Assembly (NCBI GenBank): GCA_947502635.1
Contig: CANNAN010000003.1
Coordinates: forward strand, 496,001-560,000
Reading direction: 5' to 3'
Source: an uncultured Flavobacteriaceae bacterium
GTDB lineage: Bacteria; Bacteroidota; Bacteroidia; Flavobacteriales; Flavobacteriaceae
DNA length: 64,000 bases
A program made the position numbers and the translations under genes. Below are positions 52,277 through 62,079 of this stretch, piece by piece. The stretch's first letter is position 1. Every line of letters begins with the position of its first letter. Under the pieces are notes generated by a model. It did not search any database and was not told the DNA's origin. It saw only the letters and a list, made by a program, of their open reading frames with translations.

Positions 52277-53407
52277 ATGAAATTCGAATTAAAAGCAAAA
52301 GACGCACAAAGTAAGGCTAGAGCAGGTAAAATAACTACCGATCATGGCATTATTGAAACACCTATTTTTATGCCAGTTGGTACGGTTGCAACTGTAAAAG
52401 GAGTACACCAACGTGAGTTAAAAGAGGATATAAATCCCGACATTATTTTAGGTAATACTTACCATCTTTATTTACGACCTCAAACAAATATCATTGAAAA
52501 AGCAGGCGGACTCCATAAATTTATGAATTGGGATAGAAATATCTTAACAGATTCGGGTGGGTATCAAGTATATTCTTTGTCAGCTAATAGAAAAATTAAA
52601 GAGGAAGGTGTCAAGTTTAAATCCCATATAGATGGGAGTTACCATACTTTTACGCCAGAAAATGTTATGGAAATTCAACGAAGCATCGGAGCCGATATTA
52701 TTATGGCTTTTGATGAGTGTACGCCATATCCATGTGATTATAACTATGCGAAACGTTCTATGCACATGACGCACCGTTGGTTGGATAGATGTATCAATCA
52801 TTTAGAAAAAACACCTTTAAAATACGATTATAATCAAGCATTTTTTCCAATAGTACAAGGGAGTACTTATAAAGACTTACGAATGCAATCGGCAGAATAT
52901 ATAGCGAATGCTGGCGCCGTTGGTAATGCTATTGGCGGTTTGTCTGTAGGAGAACCAGCAGAAGAAATGTATGCTATGACAGATGTCGTTTGCGCTATTT
53001 TACCAGAAGAAAAACCTCGTTATTTAATGGGAGTAGGCACACCAACCAATATTTTAGAAAATATTGCGTTAGGAGTAGATATGTTTGATTGTGTTATGCC
53101 AACTAGGAATGCCAGAAATGGTATGCTATTTACAGCACATGGCACTATTAATATTAAGAATTTGAAATGGGCAGACGATTTTTCGCCTATTGATGATATG
53201 GGAATAACATTTGTAGATACCGAATACAGTAAAGCCTATTTAAGACATTTATTTACAGTTAATGAGCTGCTAGGTAAGCAAATAGCAACTATACATAATT
53301 TAGGATTTTATTTGTGGTTGGTTCGAGAAGCAAGAAAACATATATTAGCAGGAGATTTTAAAACATGGAAAGATAAAATGGTAAAACAAATGGATAACCG
53401 TTTATAG
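52277..53407 (+). CDS. tgt: tRNA-guanine transglycosylase
   Basis: This 376-aa enzyme exchanges guanine-34 for a queuosine precursor in Tyr, His, Asn and Asp tRNAs. TDSGGYQVYSL near residue 93 (nucleophile region), GGLSVGEP near 218 and DCVMPTRNARNG near 268 are intact. The zinc site, usually CxCx2C then His, is altered: the matching positions read G309, T311 and D314, while H340 (TIHN) remains. ATG 52277 (MKFELKAKD) is chosen over a TTG at 52253. It sits six bases before an LptF/G-like gene. Confidence 0.93.
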   Translation: MKFELKAKDAQSKARAGKITTDHGIIETPIFMPVGTVATVKGVHQRELKEDINPDIILGNTYHLYLRPQTNIIEKAGGLHKFMNWDRNILTDSGGYQVYSLSANRKIKEEGVKFKSHIDGSYHTFTPENVMEIQRSIGADIIMAFDECTPYPCDYNYAKRSMHMTHRWLDRCINHLEKTPLKYDYNQAFFPIVQGSTYKDLRMQSAEYIANAGAVGNAIGGLSVGEPAEEMYAMTDVVCAILPEEKPRYLMGVGTPTNILENIALGVDMFDCVMPTRNARNGMLFTAHGTINIKNLKWADDFSPIDDMGITFVDTEYSKAYLRHLFTVNELLGKQIATIHNLGFYLWLVREARKHILAGDFKTWKDKMVKQMDNRL

Positions 53408-53412
53408 TATTT

Positions 53413-54489
53413 ATGAAAATTCTTGATTGGTATATAATAAAACGCTATTTGTTTACATTTTTAATGATGTTACTTCTGTTTATTCCTATTGGAATTACAG
53501 TACATTTAGCTGAGAAAATTGGTAAAATATTAGAAAATGAAGTGCCTTTTGTCGAAGTCATGATTTACTTTTTAGATTTTACAATTTATTTTGCCCATTT
53601 ACTTTTTCCATTATTTTTATTCTTATCTGTTATTTGGTTTACATCTAAGCTTGCTAATAATACAGAAGTTATTGCTTTTTTAAGTTCAGGTGTTTCATTC
53701 ACACGTTTTTTAAGACCCTATATTATAGGTGCTTCTGTAGTTGCTGTATTAGCAATTGTTCTAGGACTCTTTTTAGCACCCAAAGCTAGTGAGGGCTTCA
53801 ATAACTTTAGTTATAAATATTTAAAAAAGCATAAAAGTGCTGTTGATAATATAAATGTATTCAGACAAATAAATGATAATGAGATTATTTATGTGAGTAG
53901 TTTTGATGGAAAAAATAATGAAGGAAGAAACTTTACGTTAGAACATTTTGAAGACAACAAACTTCTTTATAAAATATCTGCCGATAAAATAAAGTATATA
54001 GAGAAAGATACCACATACGAATTAACTAATTATCTTAAAAGAGATATAGGAGAAACAAATGATGTTATAGAAAAAGTCAAGAAAAAAGATACGCTTTTTT
54101 CTTTTCATGTAGATGATCTTATTCCTGTAATATATGCAGCAGAAACTAAAATGTACGGTGATTTAAAACGTTTTATAGCTAAAGAAGAAGCTCGTGGATC
54201 ATCTAATGTAGGTCGTTTTCAATTGGTTTTATATAGAAAATGGAGTTTGCCAGTTTCAGTATTTATTTTAACCATTATAGCAGTGGCAGTTTCTTCAATA
54301 AAAAGACGAGGAGGCATGGGCGTGAATTTAGCAGTTGGTATTTGCATTGCAATGGTTTTTGTGTTTTTTGATAAGATTTTTGGTGTTATGGCAGAACAGT
54401 CCGATTTCCCACCACTAATTGCGGTGTGGTTTCCTAATATTATTTTCGGTTTTTTAGCTGCTTATCTTTTGTACAAAGCCAAACGCTAG
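53413..54489 (+). CDS. LptF/LptG-family LPS-export permease
   Basis: This 358-aa inner-membrane protein has three helices near the start (about 12-115) and three near the end (about 275-355), with a periplasmic beta domain between them, the LptF/LptG (YjgP/YjgQ) plan. NTEVIAFLSSGVSFTRFLRP near residue 78 is the conserved cytoplasmic coupling helix. In the Lpt complex it works with LptB to extract LPS. It starts six bases after tgt, a pairing that is common in Bacteroidota. Whether it is LptF or LptG is not decided. Confidence 0.9.
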   Translation: MKILDWYIIKRYLFTFLMMLLLFIPIGITVHLAEKIGKILENEVPFVEVMIYFLDFTIYFAHLLFPLFLFLSVIWFTSKLANNTEVIAFLSSGVSFTRFLRPYIIGASVVAVLAIVLGLFLAPKASEGFNNFSYKYLKKHKSAVDNINVFRQINDNEIIYVSSFDGKNNEGRNFTLEHFEDNKLLYKISADKIKYIEKDTTYELTNYLKRDIGETNDVIEKVKKKDTLFSFHVDDLIPVIYAAETKMYGDLKRFIAKEEARGSSNVGRFQLVLYRKWSLPVSVFILTIIAVAVSSIKRRGGMGVNLAVGICIAMVFVFFDKIFGVMAEQSDFPPLIAVWFPNIIFGFLAAYLLYKAKR

Positions 54490-54618
54490 GATTTGTTATG
54501 AAATAAAATGTACAAAATTGACAATGTTATTTTGTGTAGCGACAAAGCAAAAATGTAACTATAACCTTTGCTAAATTGAGACTTTTGGCAAAGTTAATGT
54601 GCAAAAGAGTAAGCCAAA

Positions 54619-55530
54619 ATGTCTAGACTATTTCATAATAAACCTCAATTAAAAAATTATCTACACCTTCATTTTTTAGTTTTTATAGCAGGTTTTACGG
54701 CTATTCTTGGAGAATTAATTACAATTAAAGCGATTTCTTTAGTTTGGTATAGAATGGTCATAGCGGCTATTTTAATGTTTATTTTTATTAAAATAACCAA
54801 AGTTAAATTAAAAATCACTCTTAAATTCCTTCTAAGACTTTCTATAGGTGGAATCATAATAGCATTACATTGGATTACTTTTTTTGGAGCTATAGATGCA
54901 TCTAATATATCTATAACGTTGGCCATGTTTTCAACAGGCGCCTTTTTTGCGTCTTTTATAGAGCCTATAATTTATAAGCGAACTATTATTTGGTATGAAA
55001 TATTTTTTGGAATTATAGTAATAATAGGTGTTTTTATAATTACCCAAAGTGAGATAAAATATCTTAAAGGCATTCTCCTGGGTATTTCTTCAGCATTTTT
55101 TTCTTCGCTATTTACAGTATTAAATGGGAAGTTTTTAAGACAGCATACTGCAACAGCTATTTCATTTTATGAATTTTTAAGTGGCGTATTATTCATTTCT
55201 ATTTATATTTTGTTTTTCGGTGATGGATTTTCTTTACCTTTTTTCAATTTAAGCACTTCAGATTTTGGGTATCTTTTTATATTAGCATCTATTTGTACGG
55301 CCTATGCTTTTATTGCATCCGTTTATATTATGAAACTTATTAGTCCTTATACACTTGTGTTAACTTATAATTTAGAGCCTATTTATGGAATCATCTTAGC
55401 TATTATATTGTTTCCAGAAAAAGAACAAATGAGTACTTCATTTTATTATGGAGCTATATTGATTATAGGTATAGTCCTTTTAAATGGTATTTTAAAAAGC
55501 ACAAGAAAATTAAAAAGAAAGCAGACTTAA
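54619..55530 (+). CDS. EamA/DMT-family transporter
   Basis: This 303-aa membrane protein has ten hydrophobic helices in two related halves, each with the EamA pattern. It includes ITLAMFSTGAFFASFIEPIIY in the first half and LILTYNLEPIYGIILAIILFPE-like sequence in the second (PYTLVLTYNLEPIYGI). Such carriers export or import amino acids, nucleotides or drugs; the substrate is not readable. It is separated by 129 bp from the LptF/G gene. Confidence 0.87.
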   Translation: MSRLFHNKPQLKNYLHLHFLVFIAGFTAILGELITIKAISLVWYRMVIAAILMFIFIKITKVKLKITLKFLLRLSIGGIIIALHWITFFGAIDASNISITLAMFSTGAFFASFIEPIIYKRTIIWYEIFFGIIVIIGVFIITQSEIKYLKGILLGISSAFFSSLFTVLNGKFLRQHTATAISFYEFLSGVLFISIYILFFGDGFSLPFFNLSTSDFGYLFILASICTAYAFIASVYIMKLISPYTLVLTYNLEPIYGIILAIILFPEKEQMSTSFYYGAILIIGIVLLNGILKSTRKLKRKQT

Positions 55531-55600
55531 CAGTTTAAGAAAATTAAAGTTTTTATATTTGTACGCTAACCTAAAAATTAAATAGCTAAACAAAATTCTT

Positions 55601-56554
55601 ATGGAATATTTAGAATTTGAACTCCCTATAAAAGAGCTAGAAGATCAACTACAAAAATGTAGAGTGATCGGAGAAGAAAGTGAAGTAGATGTTACCGAAA
55701 CTTGTTCTCAAATTGAAAAAAAGCTAAAAGAAGCAAAAAAGGATATTTATAAAAATCTATCGCCTTGGCAACGTGTACAGTTGTCCCGTCATCCAAACAG
55801 GCCTTATACATTAGATCATATAAAAGCGATCTGTGGTGATTCATTTTTAGAATTACATGGAGACCGTAATATAAAAGATGATAAAGCAATGATAGGTGGC
55901 TTAGGAAAAATAGGCGACCAAAGTTTTATGTTTATAGGTCAACAAAAAGGCTTTAACACTAAAACAAGACAATATAGGAATTTCGGAATGGCCAACCCAG
56001 AAGGGTATCGTAAAGCTTTACGTTTAATGAAATCTGCCGAGAAATTTGGAATCCCTGTTGTTACTTTAATTGATACACCAGGTGCATATCCTGGTTTAGA
56101 AGCAGAAGAACGTGGACAAGGAGAAGCTATTGCAAGAAATATTTTAGAAATGACACGCTTAAAAGTTCCTATTATTGCTATAGTTATTGGTGAAGGAGCA
56201 TCAGGAGGTGCCTTAGGTATCGGTGTTGGAGATAATGTTTTGATGTTAGAAAATTCTTGGTATTCGGTAATCTCACCAGAAAACTGCTCTTCAATTCTAT
56301 GGCGTAGTTGGGAATATAAAGAACAAGCAGCAGAGGCTCTAAAGTTAACCGCTACAGATGCTATGAAGATAAAAGTAGTAGATGGTGTTATTAAAGAACC
56401 GTTAGGAGGAGCACATAGAGATCGTGAAACAACATTTTTAGCAGTAAGTAATGCTATAGTAAAATCTTATGAGGCGCTAAAAAACTTATCACCAACAGAT
56501 TTGATATCCCAACGAATGGAAAAATATGCTAATATGGGAGTGTATAAAGGTTAA
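55601..56554 (+). CDS. accA: acetyl-CoA carboxylase carboxyltransferase, alpha subunit
   Basis: This 317-aa subunit transfers carboxyl from biotin to acetyl-CoA in the first step of fatty acid synthesis. An N-terminal helix precedes [34 protein letters not shown]-like sequence, [19 protein letters not shown] near 162 and [13 protein letters not shown] near 197 are carboxyltransferase motifs. Length fits the split bacterial form. It has its own terminator. Confidence 0.95.
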   Translation: MEYLEFELPIKELEDQLQKCRVIGEESEVDVTETCSQIEKKLKEAKKDIYKNLSPWQRVQLSRHPNRPYTLDHIKAICGDSFLELHGDRNIKDDKAMIGGLGKIGDQSFMFIGQQKGFNTKTRQYRNFGMANPEGYRKALRLMKSAEKFGIPVVTLIDTPGAYPGLEAEERGQGEAIARNILEMTRLKVPIIAIVIGEGASGGALGIGVGDNVLMLENSWYSVISPENCSSILWRSWEYKEQAAEALKLTATDAMKIKVVDGVIKEPLGGAHRDRETTFLAVSNAIVKSYEALKNLSPTDLISQRMEKYANMGVYKG

Positions 56555-56577
56555 GCCTTTTAAAACCATAGCATGAT

Positions 56578-56606
56578 AAAATCTGAAACTTATAGTTTTG
56601 GATTTT
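56578..56606 (+). terminator. hairpin terminator after accA
   Basis: AAAATCTGAAACT at 56578-56590 pairs with 56594-56606 with two G-U pairs around a TAT loop, followed by a T-run. Confidence 0.75.
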
Positions 56607-56722
56607 TTTATGCTTATTAACAATATTTTTAAGTTGTTAACAGTTAAATTGTTAATGACCAGTTAGTAATCCAAATTCATTTTCTGTTTTAAAAATCTAT
56701 CTTTTTAATTACCTTCGTATAT

Positions 56723-58264
56723 ATGAAACAACCTAACCAAGTTCAAGGATATAAAGTCGATAAGAGCACTATTATTAGCCTTGAAAAAGGTAAAATACCC
56801 CCGCAAGCACTTGATTTAGAGGAGGTTGTGCTAGGAGCGATGATGATTGACAAAAAAGGAGTCGATGAAGTTATCGATATTTTAAGCCCTGAGGCATTTT
56901 ATAAAGAAGCGCATCAATATATTTTTGAAGCTATTTTCCAGTTATTCGAAAATAGTGAACCTGTTGACTTATTAACCGTTTCCACACAATTAAAGAAGAG
57001 TTCAAAACTAGAACTTTCTGGAGGTGATTTTTATCTTATTTCGTTAACGCAAAAAGTATCTTCTTCTGCCCATATTGAGTTTCATGCCCGTATTATTTTA
57101 CAGAAATTTATACAACGTAGTTTAATTAGGATCTCTAACGAAATTATTGAGGATTCATATGATGAAACTAAAGACGTGTTTGATTTATTAGATAAGGCAG
57201 AATCAAAATTATACGAAGTTACTCAAGGAAATATTAAGAAATCGAGTGAAACGGCTCAGGATTTGGTAATACAAGCCAAAAAGAAAATTGAAGAAATTTC
57301 GAATAAAGAAGGACTTAGTGGTATTCCAACAGGTTTTAATAAACTAGATAAACTGACGTCAGGTTGGCAACCATCCGATTTAATTATTGTAGCAGCACGT
57401 CCAGGGATGGGGAAAACAGCTTTAACACTTTCTATGGCGAGAAATATAGCGGTAGATCAAAATATACCTGTGGCATTCTTTTCTTTGGAAATGGCATCAG
57501 TACAATTAATTACCCGTTTAATTTCTAGTGAAACAGGTTTGTCTTCTGAAAAATTACGTACAGGTAAGCTAGAGAAACATGAATGGGAGCAACTTAATGT
57601 AAAAGTAAAAGGATTAGAAAAAGCACCACTATTTATTGATGATACACCGTCGCTTTCAATTTTTGATTTAAGAGCAAAAGCACGTCGTTTGTCATCACAG
57701 CATGGTATTAAGTTAATCATGATTGATTATTTGCAGTTGATGACTGGGGGACCTAGTCATGGCGGAAATCGTGAGCAGGAAATATCTATGATTTCCAGGA
57801 ACTTAAAAGCATTAGCTAAAGAATTAATGGTACCAGTAATAGCTTTATCACAGTTATCACGTGCAGTTGAAACTCGTGGAGGCAGTAAACGTCCTTTATT
57901 ATCTGATTTACGTGAATCTGGTGCTATTGAGCAAGATGCCGATATTGTGTCGTTTATTTACAGACCAGAATATTATAAAATAGAGGAATGGGATGATGAT
58001 GAACGTTCACCAACTGAAGGGCAGGCAGAGTTTATTATAGCGAAGCATAGAAATGGTGGTTTAGAAAACATACGATTAAAATTCCTTGGCCATTTAGGTA
58101 AGTTTGATAATTTAGATGATTTTGATTCACCTTTTGAGTTTCATTCTAAAATGAATGCTGCAGCAAATGATGATACTTTTAAAGCAGATGATTTTAAAGC
58201 AAGCCCAGACCAAGCTTTCGGAAGTTCATTTAATGACGACGATGACAATGATGTACCGTTTTAA
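56723..58264 (+). CDS. dnaB: replicative DNA helicase DnaB
   Basis: This 513-aa hexameric helicase unwinds DNA at replication forks. The N-terminal domain (about 25-130; PPQALDLEEVVLGAMM) is followed by a RecA-type ATPase domain: Walker A AARPGMGKTALTL near residue 226, Walker B KLIMIDYLQLM near 327, and SRNLKALAKELMVPVIALSQLSR. An acidic Asp-rich tail (FNDDDDNDVPF) is usual for Bacteroidota. No intein is present. It is monocistronic with an upstream gap of 168 bp. Confidence 0.96.
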   Translation: MKQPNQVQGYKVDKSTIISLEKGKIPPQALDLEEVVLGAMMIDKKGVDEVIDILSPEAFYKEAHQYIFEAIFQLFENSEPVDLLTVSTQLKKSSKLELSGGDFYLISLTQKVSSSAHIEFHARIILQKFIQRSLIRISNEIIEDSYDETKDVFDLLDKAESKLYEVTQGNIKKSSETAQDLVIQAKKKIEEISNKEGLSGIPTGFNKLDKLTSGWQPSDLIIVAARPGMGKTALTLSMARNIAVDQNIPVAFFSLEMASVQLITRLISSETGLSSEKLRTGKLEKHEWEQLNVKVKGLEKAPLFIDDTPSLSIFDLRAKARRLSSQHGIKLIMIDYLQLMTGGPSHGGNREQEISMISRNLKALAKELMVPVIALSQLSRAVETRGGSKRPLLSDLRESGAIEQDADIVSFIYRPEYYKIEEWDDDERSPTEGQAEFIIAKHRNGGLENIRLKFLGHLGKFDNLDDFDSPFEFHSKMNAAANDDTFKADDFKASPDQAFGSSFNDDDDNDVPF

Positions 58265-58398
58265 TAATTAATCTTCTGTTAAACATATTCATAAAGAAGA
58301 AAATTTAAGTATCTTTCAATTTGAAATTGAGTCATAGTTAAAAGTCTATATTCTAAAATGAAATGGTCTTAAATTCTTTGTTCTAAACAAATCTATTT

Positions 58399-59658
58399 TT
58401 GAAAAAGTTATTTATAAGTTTACTCTTTATTTTAATTGGTATTAATACCTACGCCTCTTACATTCTTATACCCATGGATGCTGAAAGTCAAAAAAATCAC
58501 CTAAAAGCATATGGTATTACCTATTGGACGCTTAGTAAAGAATTAAAAGTAAAATGGCTTTTAAATTATAAAGGGGGGGCTTTTTTATTACCTGATACAG
58601 CTGAAATACAACGTGAATGCCAAATTCGAGGCATTTCCTTTGAAGTGATTTCGAATTCGAAAGTAGAAAGTATTTTAGAAGAAATAAGTAGTCCCAGTAA
58701 AAATATGGAAGCAGTAATTTTAGAAAAAGCACCTAAAATTGCTGTATATACACCTAAAGGAAAATTACCTTGGGATGATGCTGTTACGATGGTATTAAAA
58801 TACGCAGAAATTCCTTACGAAACAGTTTATGACGAAGAAGTACTAAATGACGGTTTGCTGCTGTTTGATTGGTTACACTTACATCACGAGGATTTTACAG
58901 GACAATACGGTAAATTTTATGGCGCTTACAGAGCAGCCTCTTGGTATATTCAAGAAAAAAAAGCAGCCGAATCTTTAGCAGCAAAACTAGGTTATAGTAA
59001 AGTATCTCAAGAAAAATCGGATGTCGCTTTAAAAATTAGAGATTATGTTATAGGAGGTGGTTTTATGTTTGCTATGTGTAGTGCCACAGACAGTTTTGAT
59101 ATAGCTTTATCTGCTGAAGGCATAGATATTTGTGAACCTATGTTTGATGGTGATGGTAGTGATCCTGCCTATCAAAATAAAATTGACTATAATAAAACCT
59201 TTGCATTTTCTAATTTCACGTTAGAACGAAGCCCAATTATATATGAGTTTTCTTCAATAGATATGACCCGTAAACGTAGGGTGCCTAAAACAATAGATTA
59301 TTTTTCTTTAATGGAATTTTCAGCAAAGTGGGATCCCATTCCAACGATGCTGTGTCAAAACCATACGGCTTTAGTGAAAGGTTTTATGGGGCAAACAACC
59401 TCTTTTACTAGAGATGAAATAAAATCAAATGTTTTGGTTCTGGGAGAAACAAAATCGAATGGAGAAGCTAAGTACATACATGGTATAAAAGGTAAAGGTT
59501 TCTTTACTTTTTATGGCGGACATGATCCCGAAGATTATCAGCATAGAGTAGGGGATGCCAAAACAGAGTTAGATTTGCATCCAACATCCCCTGGATATAG
59601 GCTTATTTTAAATAACGTATTATTTCCAGCTGCTAGGAAAAAGAAACAGAAGACTTAA
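58399..59658 (+). CDS. secreted conserved protein of unknown function
   Basis: This 419-aa protein has a signal peptide (KKLFISLLFILIGINTYA). The start is TTG at 58399-58401: a stop lies 15 bp upstream in frame and no ATG precedes the signal. Mature features include VAVYTPKGKLPWDDAVTMVL-like and GGGFMFAMCSATDSFDIALS. Related Flavobacteriaceae proteins are often labelled asparagine synthetase B, but no N-terminal Cys nucleophile or ATP-pyrophosphatase motif is visible, so I do not adopt that name. KGFFTFYGGHDPEDYQHRVGD near the end recalls class I amidotransferase-like folds. The substrate is unknown. Confidence 0.7.
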   Translation: MKKLFISLLFILIGINTYASYILIPMDAESQKNHLKAYGITYWTLSKELKVKWLLNYKGGAFLLPDTAEIQRECQIRGISFEVISNSKVESILEEISSPSKNMEAVILEKAPKIAVYTPKGKLPWDDAVTMVLKYAEIPYETVYDEEVLNDGLLLFDWLHLHHEDFTGQYGKFYGAYRAASWYIQEKKAAESLAAKLGYSKVSQEKSDVALKIRDYVIGGGFMFAMCSATDSFDIALSAEGIDICEPMFDGDGSDPAYQNKIDYNKTFAFSNFTLERSPIIYEFSSIDMTRKRRVPKTIDYFSLMEFSAKWDPIPTMLCQNHTALVKGFMGQTTSFTRDEIKSNVLVLGETKSNGEAKYIHGIKGKGFFTFYGGHDPEDYQHRVGDAKTELDLHPTSPGYRLILNNVLFPAARKKKQKT

Positions 59659-59677
59659 TTAATTGTGTTATTAAATA

Positions 59678-60118
59678 CTAATTCACAATTTCTTCGGTCT
59701 TTTCAAATGTATATATATAACCATCTGCACCGCTTCCTTGAGATAAGTCATTCTGATCTATAACAAGTTTATTGGCTGTAACTACAAACCTTCCAAATTC
59801 ATTACCAGTAATACTGAGGTACGTTTTACCATTAGCATTTGTTACAGAATAAGGGTACGTTCCAGAGGTTAGAGCATCTTCTTTTGTGTCATCTGCGTTA
59901 TTGTTTGTAACTGTAAGTTTTAAATCTATTTCATTAAAATCCCAAACGATGGTTTCTAAAGGAAATGTATGGTCAGCACCAACAACACCACCAGTGACTT
60001 CAACCAAATTCCAATGGACAATTATAATTTGAGGATCAGGAAGCTGCGTGTCGTTTTTTACGGAACAACTAGTTAATATTATAACACTAAATAATACAGT
60101 TAGAAAATGCTTTCTCAT
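59678..60118 (-). CDS. lipocalin-like lipoprotein
   Basis: This 146-aa lipoprotein has a lipobox (IILTSC) with Cys near residue 18. The mature part begins WNLVEVTGGVVGADHTF and is beta-rich, ending YIYTFEKTEEIVN, the pattern of small lipocalin-like proteins in Bacteroidota (WxLxxxxGG start). Function is unknown. It converges with the 419-aa secreted-protein gene. Confidence 0.72.
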   Translation of the reverse strand: MRKHFLTVLFSVIILTSCSVKNDTQLPDPQIIIVHWNLVEVTGGVVGADHTFPLETIVWDFNEIDLKLTVTNNNADDTKEDALTSGTYPYSVTNANGKTYLSITGNEFGRFVVTANKLVIDQNDLSQGSGADGYIYTFEKTEEIVN

Positions 60119-60235
60119 GATTTTAAATTTAGGATGTATTTATAAGATGAAAAAAAATTGAAATGGTTGCGCTATAATTTTAATAAAAGTGTAATAATAT
60201 ATAATTTGGCTATTGGTAAATTATATATTATTAAT

Positions 60236-60658
60236 ATGAAATTTTTTCAAAAGGAAATAAAATTACAATCTTATCCAAGAGGTTTTCATTTAATTACAAA
60301 TAGCATTCTAGATGCTATTCCAGATATGAAGTCAATAAATATTGGACAAGCACAAGTTTTTATTAAGCATACATCCGCTAGTTTAACCATAAATGAAAAT
60401 GCAGATGCAACTGTGAGAACAGATTTTGAATCCCATTTTAATATGATGGTTCCAGAAAATGCATCTTATTACAAGCATACTTATGAAGGTTCAGATGATA
60501 TGCCAGCACACATTAAAGCATCATTACTTGGAACATCTGTAAATATACCTATAACAAATGGGGAATTAAACTTGGGAATTTGGCAAGGTATTTACTTATG
60601 TGAACATAGAGATTATGGAGGCTCAAGAAATATTGTTATTACTGCTTTTGGCGTATAA
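60236..60658 (+). CDS. yjbQ: YjbQ/UPF0047-family protein
   Basis: This is a 140-aa protein from ATG 60236 (MKFFQKEIKLQSYPRG); a TTG-start frame from 60158 would add a hydrophobic, non-family stretch. FIKHTSASLTINENAD near residue 42, then HFNMMVPENASYYKHTYEGSDDMPAHIKA with conserved His residues, and QGIYLCEHRDYGGSRNI near the end are family hallmarks. Some members have thiamin-phosphate-synthase activity in vitro; the main cellular role is not settled. A strong bidirectional terminator follows. Confidence 0.9.
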   Translation: MKFFQKEIKLQSYPRGFHLITNSILDAIPDMKSINIGQAQVFIKHTSASLTINENADATVRTDFESHFNMMVPENASYYKHTYEGSDDMPAHIKASLLGTSVNIPITNGELNLGIWQGIYLCEHRDYGGSRNIVITAFGV

Positions 60659-60690
60659 AAAAAGTCCGATTCGAAAGAATCGGACTTTTT
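60659..60690. terminator. bidirectional terminator between yjbQ and rplT
   Basis: AAAGTCCGATTC pairs perfectly with GAATCGGACTTT around GAAA, with A- and T-runs on the two sides. It serves yjbQ (rightward) and the thrS-rplT operon (leftward). Confidence 0.9.
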
Positions 60691-60729
60691 ATTAAGCGAA
60701 TAATATGTTTTACAATAGGCAAAAGCGCC

Positions 60730-61074
60730 TTATTTTACTTTCTCTATAACAGCTTTAAAAGCCTCAGGATTATTCATAGCTAAATCTGCTAAAACCTTAC
60801 GGTTTAATTCGATATCATTAGCTTTTAATTTTCCCATAAATTGAGAATAAGATAAACCATGTTCTCTGGCTCCTGCGTTAATACGCGTAATCCATAAAGC
60901 ACGGAATGTTCTCTTTTTGTTTCTACGGTCTCTATACGAATATTGCATCGCTTTGTCAACCGCATTTTTTGCTACTGTCCAAACGTTTTTACGTCTTCCA
61001 AAGTAACCTTTTGCTTGTTTTAGAACCTTTTTTCTTCTGGCTCTTTTTGCTACAGAATTTACTGATCTTGGCAT
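60730..61074 (-). CDS. rplT: 50S ribosomal protein L20
   Basis: This 114-aa protein starts at ATG 61074 with the canonical [18 protein letters not shown]; a longer frame to 61116 is not supported by the family. The sequence [21 protein letters not shown] and [20 protein letters not shown] is typical L20. L20 binds 23S rRNA and helps assembly. It is the last gene of thrS-infC-rpmI-rplT and in other bacteria represses its own operon. Confidence 0.97.
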   Translation of the reverse strand: MPRSVNSVAKRARRKKVLKQAKGYFGRRKNVWTVAKNAVDKAMQYSYRDRRNKKRTFRALWITRINAGAREHGLSYSQFMGKLKANDIELNRKVLADLAMNNPEAFKAVIEKVK

Positions 61075-61216
61075 AATTTTAATTGTTTTTTGTAGTAGGC
61101 GGTCGATAATCGACACTTTTTTATTTCTTAACTCGTAAATCTAAAATTTACAAAAGCTAATCAATTGAGCCTAACTCCAGGGTTTATAAATAAATTTGTT
61201 TAACCGTAAAACAATA

Positions 61217-61414
61217 TTACTTTAAACGTAACATTGTTTTAATATTATTCTCATCTGCCTTATGTACTAAAGTATCATGAGTCAGAGCAAGTTTACGCTT
61301 TTTAGACTTCTTTGTTAAGATGTGACTTTTAAAAGCGTGCTTTCTTTTAATCTTTCCAGTACCCGTTAACTTAAAACGTTTCTTGGCACTAGATTTTGTT
61401 TTCATTTTAGGCAT
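61217..61414 (-). CDS. rpmI: 50S ribosomal protein L35
   Basis: This 65-aa basic protein ([36 protein letters not shown]) is a standard L35. It lies between infC and rplT in the conserved operon, with 142 bp before rplT. Confidence 0.97.
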   Translation of the reverse strand: MPKMKTKSSAKKRFKLTGTGKIKRKHAFKSHILTKKSKKRKLALTHDTLVHKADENNIKTMLRLK

Positions 61415-61501
61415 TTTCTTTTCCTAGTTTTAATTATTTCGCTTAATTCCTTTTAATGCTGAACTTATTTCAGCATCTTAATCTTTGATAATATGTTCTT
61501 G

Positions 61502-62050
61502 TTATTTTTTTGGAGCAATAAACATGGTCATACGTTTACCTTCTAAACGTGGCATTTGCTCTACCTTACCAAGCTCTTCCAGATCTTGTGCTAAACGTAG
61601 CAATAAAATCTGACCTTGCTCCTTAAATATAATCGATCGTCCTTTAAAAAACACAAAAGCTTTAAGCTTTGCACCTTCTTTTAAGAATTTCTCGGCATGT
61701 TTCTTTTTAAATTCATAATCGTGATCATCTGTTTGAGGACCAAAACGAATTTCTTTAATGATAACTTTAGTAGCTTTAGATTTTAAAGCCTTATCACGTT
61801 TCTTCTGCTCATAAAGAAACTTCTTATAATCCATAACCTTACAAACAGGAGGGTCAGCATTAGGAGAAATTTCTACAAGATCTAACCCTTGCTCATCAGC
61901 TATTTTTAAAGCATCTCTAGTAGAGTAAACACCTATTTCAACGTTATCTCCAACAAGACGTACGTTTGGTGCTGTAATCTTAGAGTTTATTTTATGTTTA
62001 TCCTCTTGTATAACCCTTCTATTGGGTTGATTTCTTCTTCGAATTGCTAT
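61502..62050 (-). CDS. infC: translation initiation factor IF-3 with a non-AUG start
   Basis: IF-3 binds the 30S subunit and proofreads initiator codons. The conserved N-domain reads [14 protein letters not shown], then [21 protein letters not shown] and [20 protein letters not shown]; the C-domain follows ([20 protein letters not shown]). The only in-frame ATG, at 61834, would remove the whole N-domain. No ATG lies upstream before a stop at about 62060, so the start is a rare codon: ATA at 62048-62050 (giving about 182 aa), or ATT at 62042-62044. It lies 29 bp after thrS. Confidence 0.9.
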   Translation of the reverse strand: MAIRRRNQPNRRVIQEDKHKINSKITAPNVRLVGDNVEIGVYSTRDALKIADEQGLDLVEISPNADPPVCKVMDYKKFLYEQKKRDKALKSKATKVIIKEIRFGPQTDDHDYEFKKKHAEKFLKEGAKLKAFVFFKGRSIIFKEQGQILLLRLAQDLEELGKVEQMPRLEGKRMTMFIAPKK

Positions 62051-62079
62051 GACGTTATGGTTTTAAATTAAACTTTATT

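Noticed and set aside
61075-61116. N-terminal extension of L20
   Set aside because: L20 begins [16 protein letters not shown], and the extension has no family support.
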